Shown here piece by piece: positions 12,284 through 13,636 of a DNA stretch of 13,636 nt. This DNA is from JBKHXU01 sp046565865. Lineage in GTDB: Bacteria; Pseudomonadota; Gammaproteobacteria; Acidiferrobacterales; Sulfurifustaceae. Position 1 is the first letter of the stretch. Each line of letters begins with the position of its first letter. Position numbers and translations under genes: made by a program. Location: NCBI GenBank assembly GCA_046565865.1, contig JBKHXU010000221.1, positions 1-13,636 on the forward strand, read 5' to 3'. The notes beneath the pieces were generated by a model that made no database searches, was not told the DNA's origin, and saw only the letters and a program-made list of their open reading frames with translations.

Positions 12284-13570
12284 TTAGTCGGGTGCCGCGC
12301 CGTGCCAATGCCAGTCGCGCACCTCGGGCATGTCCTCGCCGGTCTCAACAATATAACGCTGGTGCTCAAGCAGCTTGTCGCGCACGAGTTGTTTTAGCCG
12401 GGCCGCGCGATGGCCGAGCTGCGGCACACGGTCGATGACGTCGCTCACCAGGTGATAGCGGTCGAGGTCGTTGCGCACGACCATGTCGAAGGGTGTCGTG
12501 GTCGTGCCTTCTTCTTTGTAGCCGCGCACGTGCAGATGCTTGTGGCCGGTGCGGCGATAGGTCAGCCGATGGATCAGCCACGGATAGCCGTGGAACGCGA
12601 AGATGATCGGTTTGTCGGGCGTGAAGATGCCGTCGAACGCACGGTCGCTCAAGCCATGCGGGTGTTCCTGGGGCGGTTGCAGCGTCATCAGATCGACCAC
12701 GTTGACCACGCGCACCTTGAGCGTTGGCAGATGCTCGCGTAACAGATCGGCGGCGGCCAAGGTTTCCAGGGTCGGCACGTCGCCGGCGCAGGCGAGCACC
12801 ACATCGGGCTCGCCGTCGGCGTCGCTGCTCGCCCATTCCCATATACCGAGCCCGGCGCTGCAGTGCTTGATCGCCTGATCCATGTTCAGCCACTGCGCCT
12901 GCTCCTGCTTGCCGGCGACGATGACATTGACGAGATTGCGCGAGCGCAGGCAGCGGTCGGTCACGTACAGCAGCGTGTTGGCATCGGGCGGCAGGTACAC
13001 GCGGATGATCGACGGCTTCTTGTTCATCACCACGTCGAGAAAGCCCGGGTCTTGATGCGAGAAGCCGTTGTGATCCTGGCGCCAAACATGCGAGGTGAGC
13101 AAATAGTTGAGCGAGGCGATCGGCCGGCGCCACGGAATCTCGCGGCTCACCTTGAGCCACTTGGCGTGCTGGTTGAACATGGAATCGACGATATGGATGA
13201 ACGCCTCGTAGCACGAGAAGAAACCATGGCGGCCGCTGAGCAGATAGCCTTCGAGCCAGCCTTGGCACAGGTGCTCGGACAGCACCTCCATCACACGCCC
13301 ATCGGGCGCAAGATGGGAATCGTCCGCGGCGCGCTCGGCGAGCCAGGTGCGGCCGGTCACCTCGAACAGCGCGCCCAATCGATTCGACTCGGTCTCGTCC
13401 GGACCCACGACGCGGAAGTTGCGCGTGGATTCGTTCAGCTTCATCACATCGCGCAAGAAAACACCCATCGTGCGCGTCGCCGACACCTGCGCCGCGCCCG
13501 GTGTCGGCACCTCGACCGCGTAGTCGGTGAAATCGGGCAGGCGCAGATCGCGCAGCAGCAGACCGCGGCG
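12284..13570 (-). CDS. xfp: Phosphoketolase (Xfp), C-terminal half; frame broken at right end
   Basis: The 428 visible codons are the C-terminal half of a xylulose-5-phosphate/fructose-6-phosphate phosphoketolase, whose usual length is about 790 residues. Counting from 13570, GLLLRDLRLPDFTDYAVEVP opens the fragment. LSEHLCQGWLEGYLLSGRHG and FFSCYEAFIHIVDSM follow (~97-131), then SHVWRQDHNGFSHQDPG (~160-176). The C-terminal domain includes IFAFHGYPWLIHRL and ends in VRDWHWHGAAPD. The enzyme is thiamine-diphosphate dependent and cleaves the sugar phosphate to acetyl phosphate plus glyceraldehyde-3-P or erythrose-4-P. The N-terminal diphosphate-binding domain is missing. Upstream of ~13567 the frame meets TGA (13573-13571), and no frame continues the expected NPHANGG segment, so this is a sequence junction rather than a frameshift. 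A GTG at 13510 is open but is not a real start. Confidence 0.9.
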   Translation of the reverse strand, partial: RRGLLLRDLRLPDFTDYAVEVPTPGAAQVSATRTMGVFLRDVMKLNESTRNFRVVGPDETESNRLGALFEVTGRTWLAERAADDSHLAPDGRVMEVLSEHLCQGWLEGYLLSGRHGFFSCYEAFIHIVDSMFNQHAKWLKVSREIPWRRPIASLNYLLTSHVWRQDHNGFSHQDPGFLDVVMNKKPSIIRVYLPPDANTLLYVTDRCLRSRNLVNVIVAGKQEQAQWLNMDQAIKHCSAGLGIWEWASSDADGEPDVVLACAGDVPTLETLAAADLLREHLPTLKVRVVNVVDLMTLQPPQEHPHGLSDRAFDGIFTPDKPIIFAFHGYPWLIHRLTYRRTGHKHLHVRGYKEEGTTTTPFDMVVRNDLDRYHLVSDVIDRVPQLGHRAARLKQLVRDKLLEHQRYIVETGEDMPEVRDWHWHGAAPD

Positions 13571-13636
13571 TCACCGAGGCCGGCCTGGCCGGCGCCTGGC
13601 TGGTGGAGCAGGGGTTCGTGCCCGACCACGTGCTGG
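13567..13636 (+). CDS. Short + strand coding-like fragment at the window edge (possible SixA-like phosphatase)
   Basis: In the frame starting at 13567 the + strand reads GVTEAGLAGAWLVEQGFVPD followed by HVL, and runs off the window. This looks like real protein. It resembles the segment after the RHG box in histidine-phosphatase/SixA proteins, where L-T-x-x-G-x-x-x-A-x-x-x-x-x-W-L-x-x-x-G-x-x-P-D-x-V-L is common. It is only 23 codons, so the family call is tentative. It replaces the expected phosphoketolase sequence and marks a junction. Confidence 0.3.

Noticed and set aside
12366..13574. 402-codon - strand frame overlapping phosphoketolase
   Set aside because: It is out of frame with the clear phosphoketolase sequence and is Arg/Ala-rich with no recognisable domain.
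13560..13600. Simple frameshift in xfp
   Set aside because: A frameshift would let the homology resume in another frame. None of the three - frames upstream of 13570 gives phosphoketolase-like residues, so a junction fits better.

Overview
The window is a chromosomal stretch from a sulfur-oxidising bacterium, most likely a beta- or gammaproteobacterium. The diagnostic feature is an aprM-aprB-aprA operon. The AprM membrane protein accompanies dissimilatory APS reductase in many sulfur oxidisers, whereas sulfate reducers use the Qmo complex. Most of the window is GC-rich; the block from about 2330 to 5250 is visibly richer in A+T. No rRNA, tRNA, CRISPR array, transposase or phage gene was seen.

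Layout. 2-592 (+) is the 3' part of a TauE/SafE- or DsbD-like membrane protein gene. 647-1290 (+) is a complete vapBC toxin-antitoxin pair with a palindrome just upstream. It converges on, and overlaps by 6 bp, a DksA/TraR-type zinc-finger gene (1285-1680, -). 1911-2327 (+) encodes a DUF4279 protein from a TTG start. From 5127 down to 2561 (-) runs a compact five-gene operon: NTF2-like protein, SlyD-type prolyl isomerase, TPR protein, HIT protein and an unrecognised 58-residue protein, closed by a good intrinsic terminator at 2462-2488. Directly upstream of it on the same strand is aprMBA (8519 to 5248), with its own hairpin terminator and a candidate promoter near 8722-8748; a 35-codon ORF sits in its leader. 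11783-9057 (-) is a P2A-type cation ATPase preceded by a small membrane SHOCT protein (12036-11818). 13570-12284 (-) is the C-terminal half of a phosphoketolase gene.

How it fits together. AprBA oxidises sulfite plus AMP to APS, and AprM probably passes the electrons into the membrane. The five-gene operon behind it carries folding and nucleotide-hydrolase type functions (prolyl isomerase, TPR scaffold, HIT hydrolase) that could serve the Apr system, but this rests on position only. Two near-identical perfect FNR/Dnr-type boxes (CTTGATCYATATCAAG), about 10.4 kb apart, lie upstream of the DksA-like gene and of the SHOCT-ATPase operon. They suggest a shared low-oxygen regulon.

The last ~65 bp of the window do not continue phosphoketolase in any frame. 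They read instead as a different protein on the + strand, so the right end is either a real rearrangement or a chimeric contig end.
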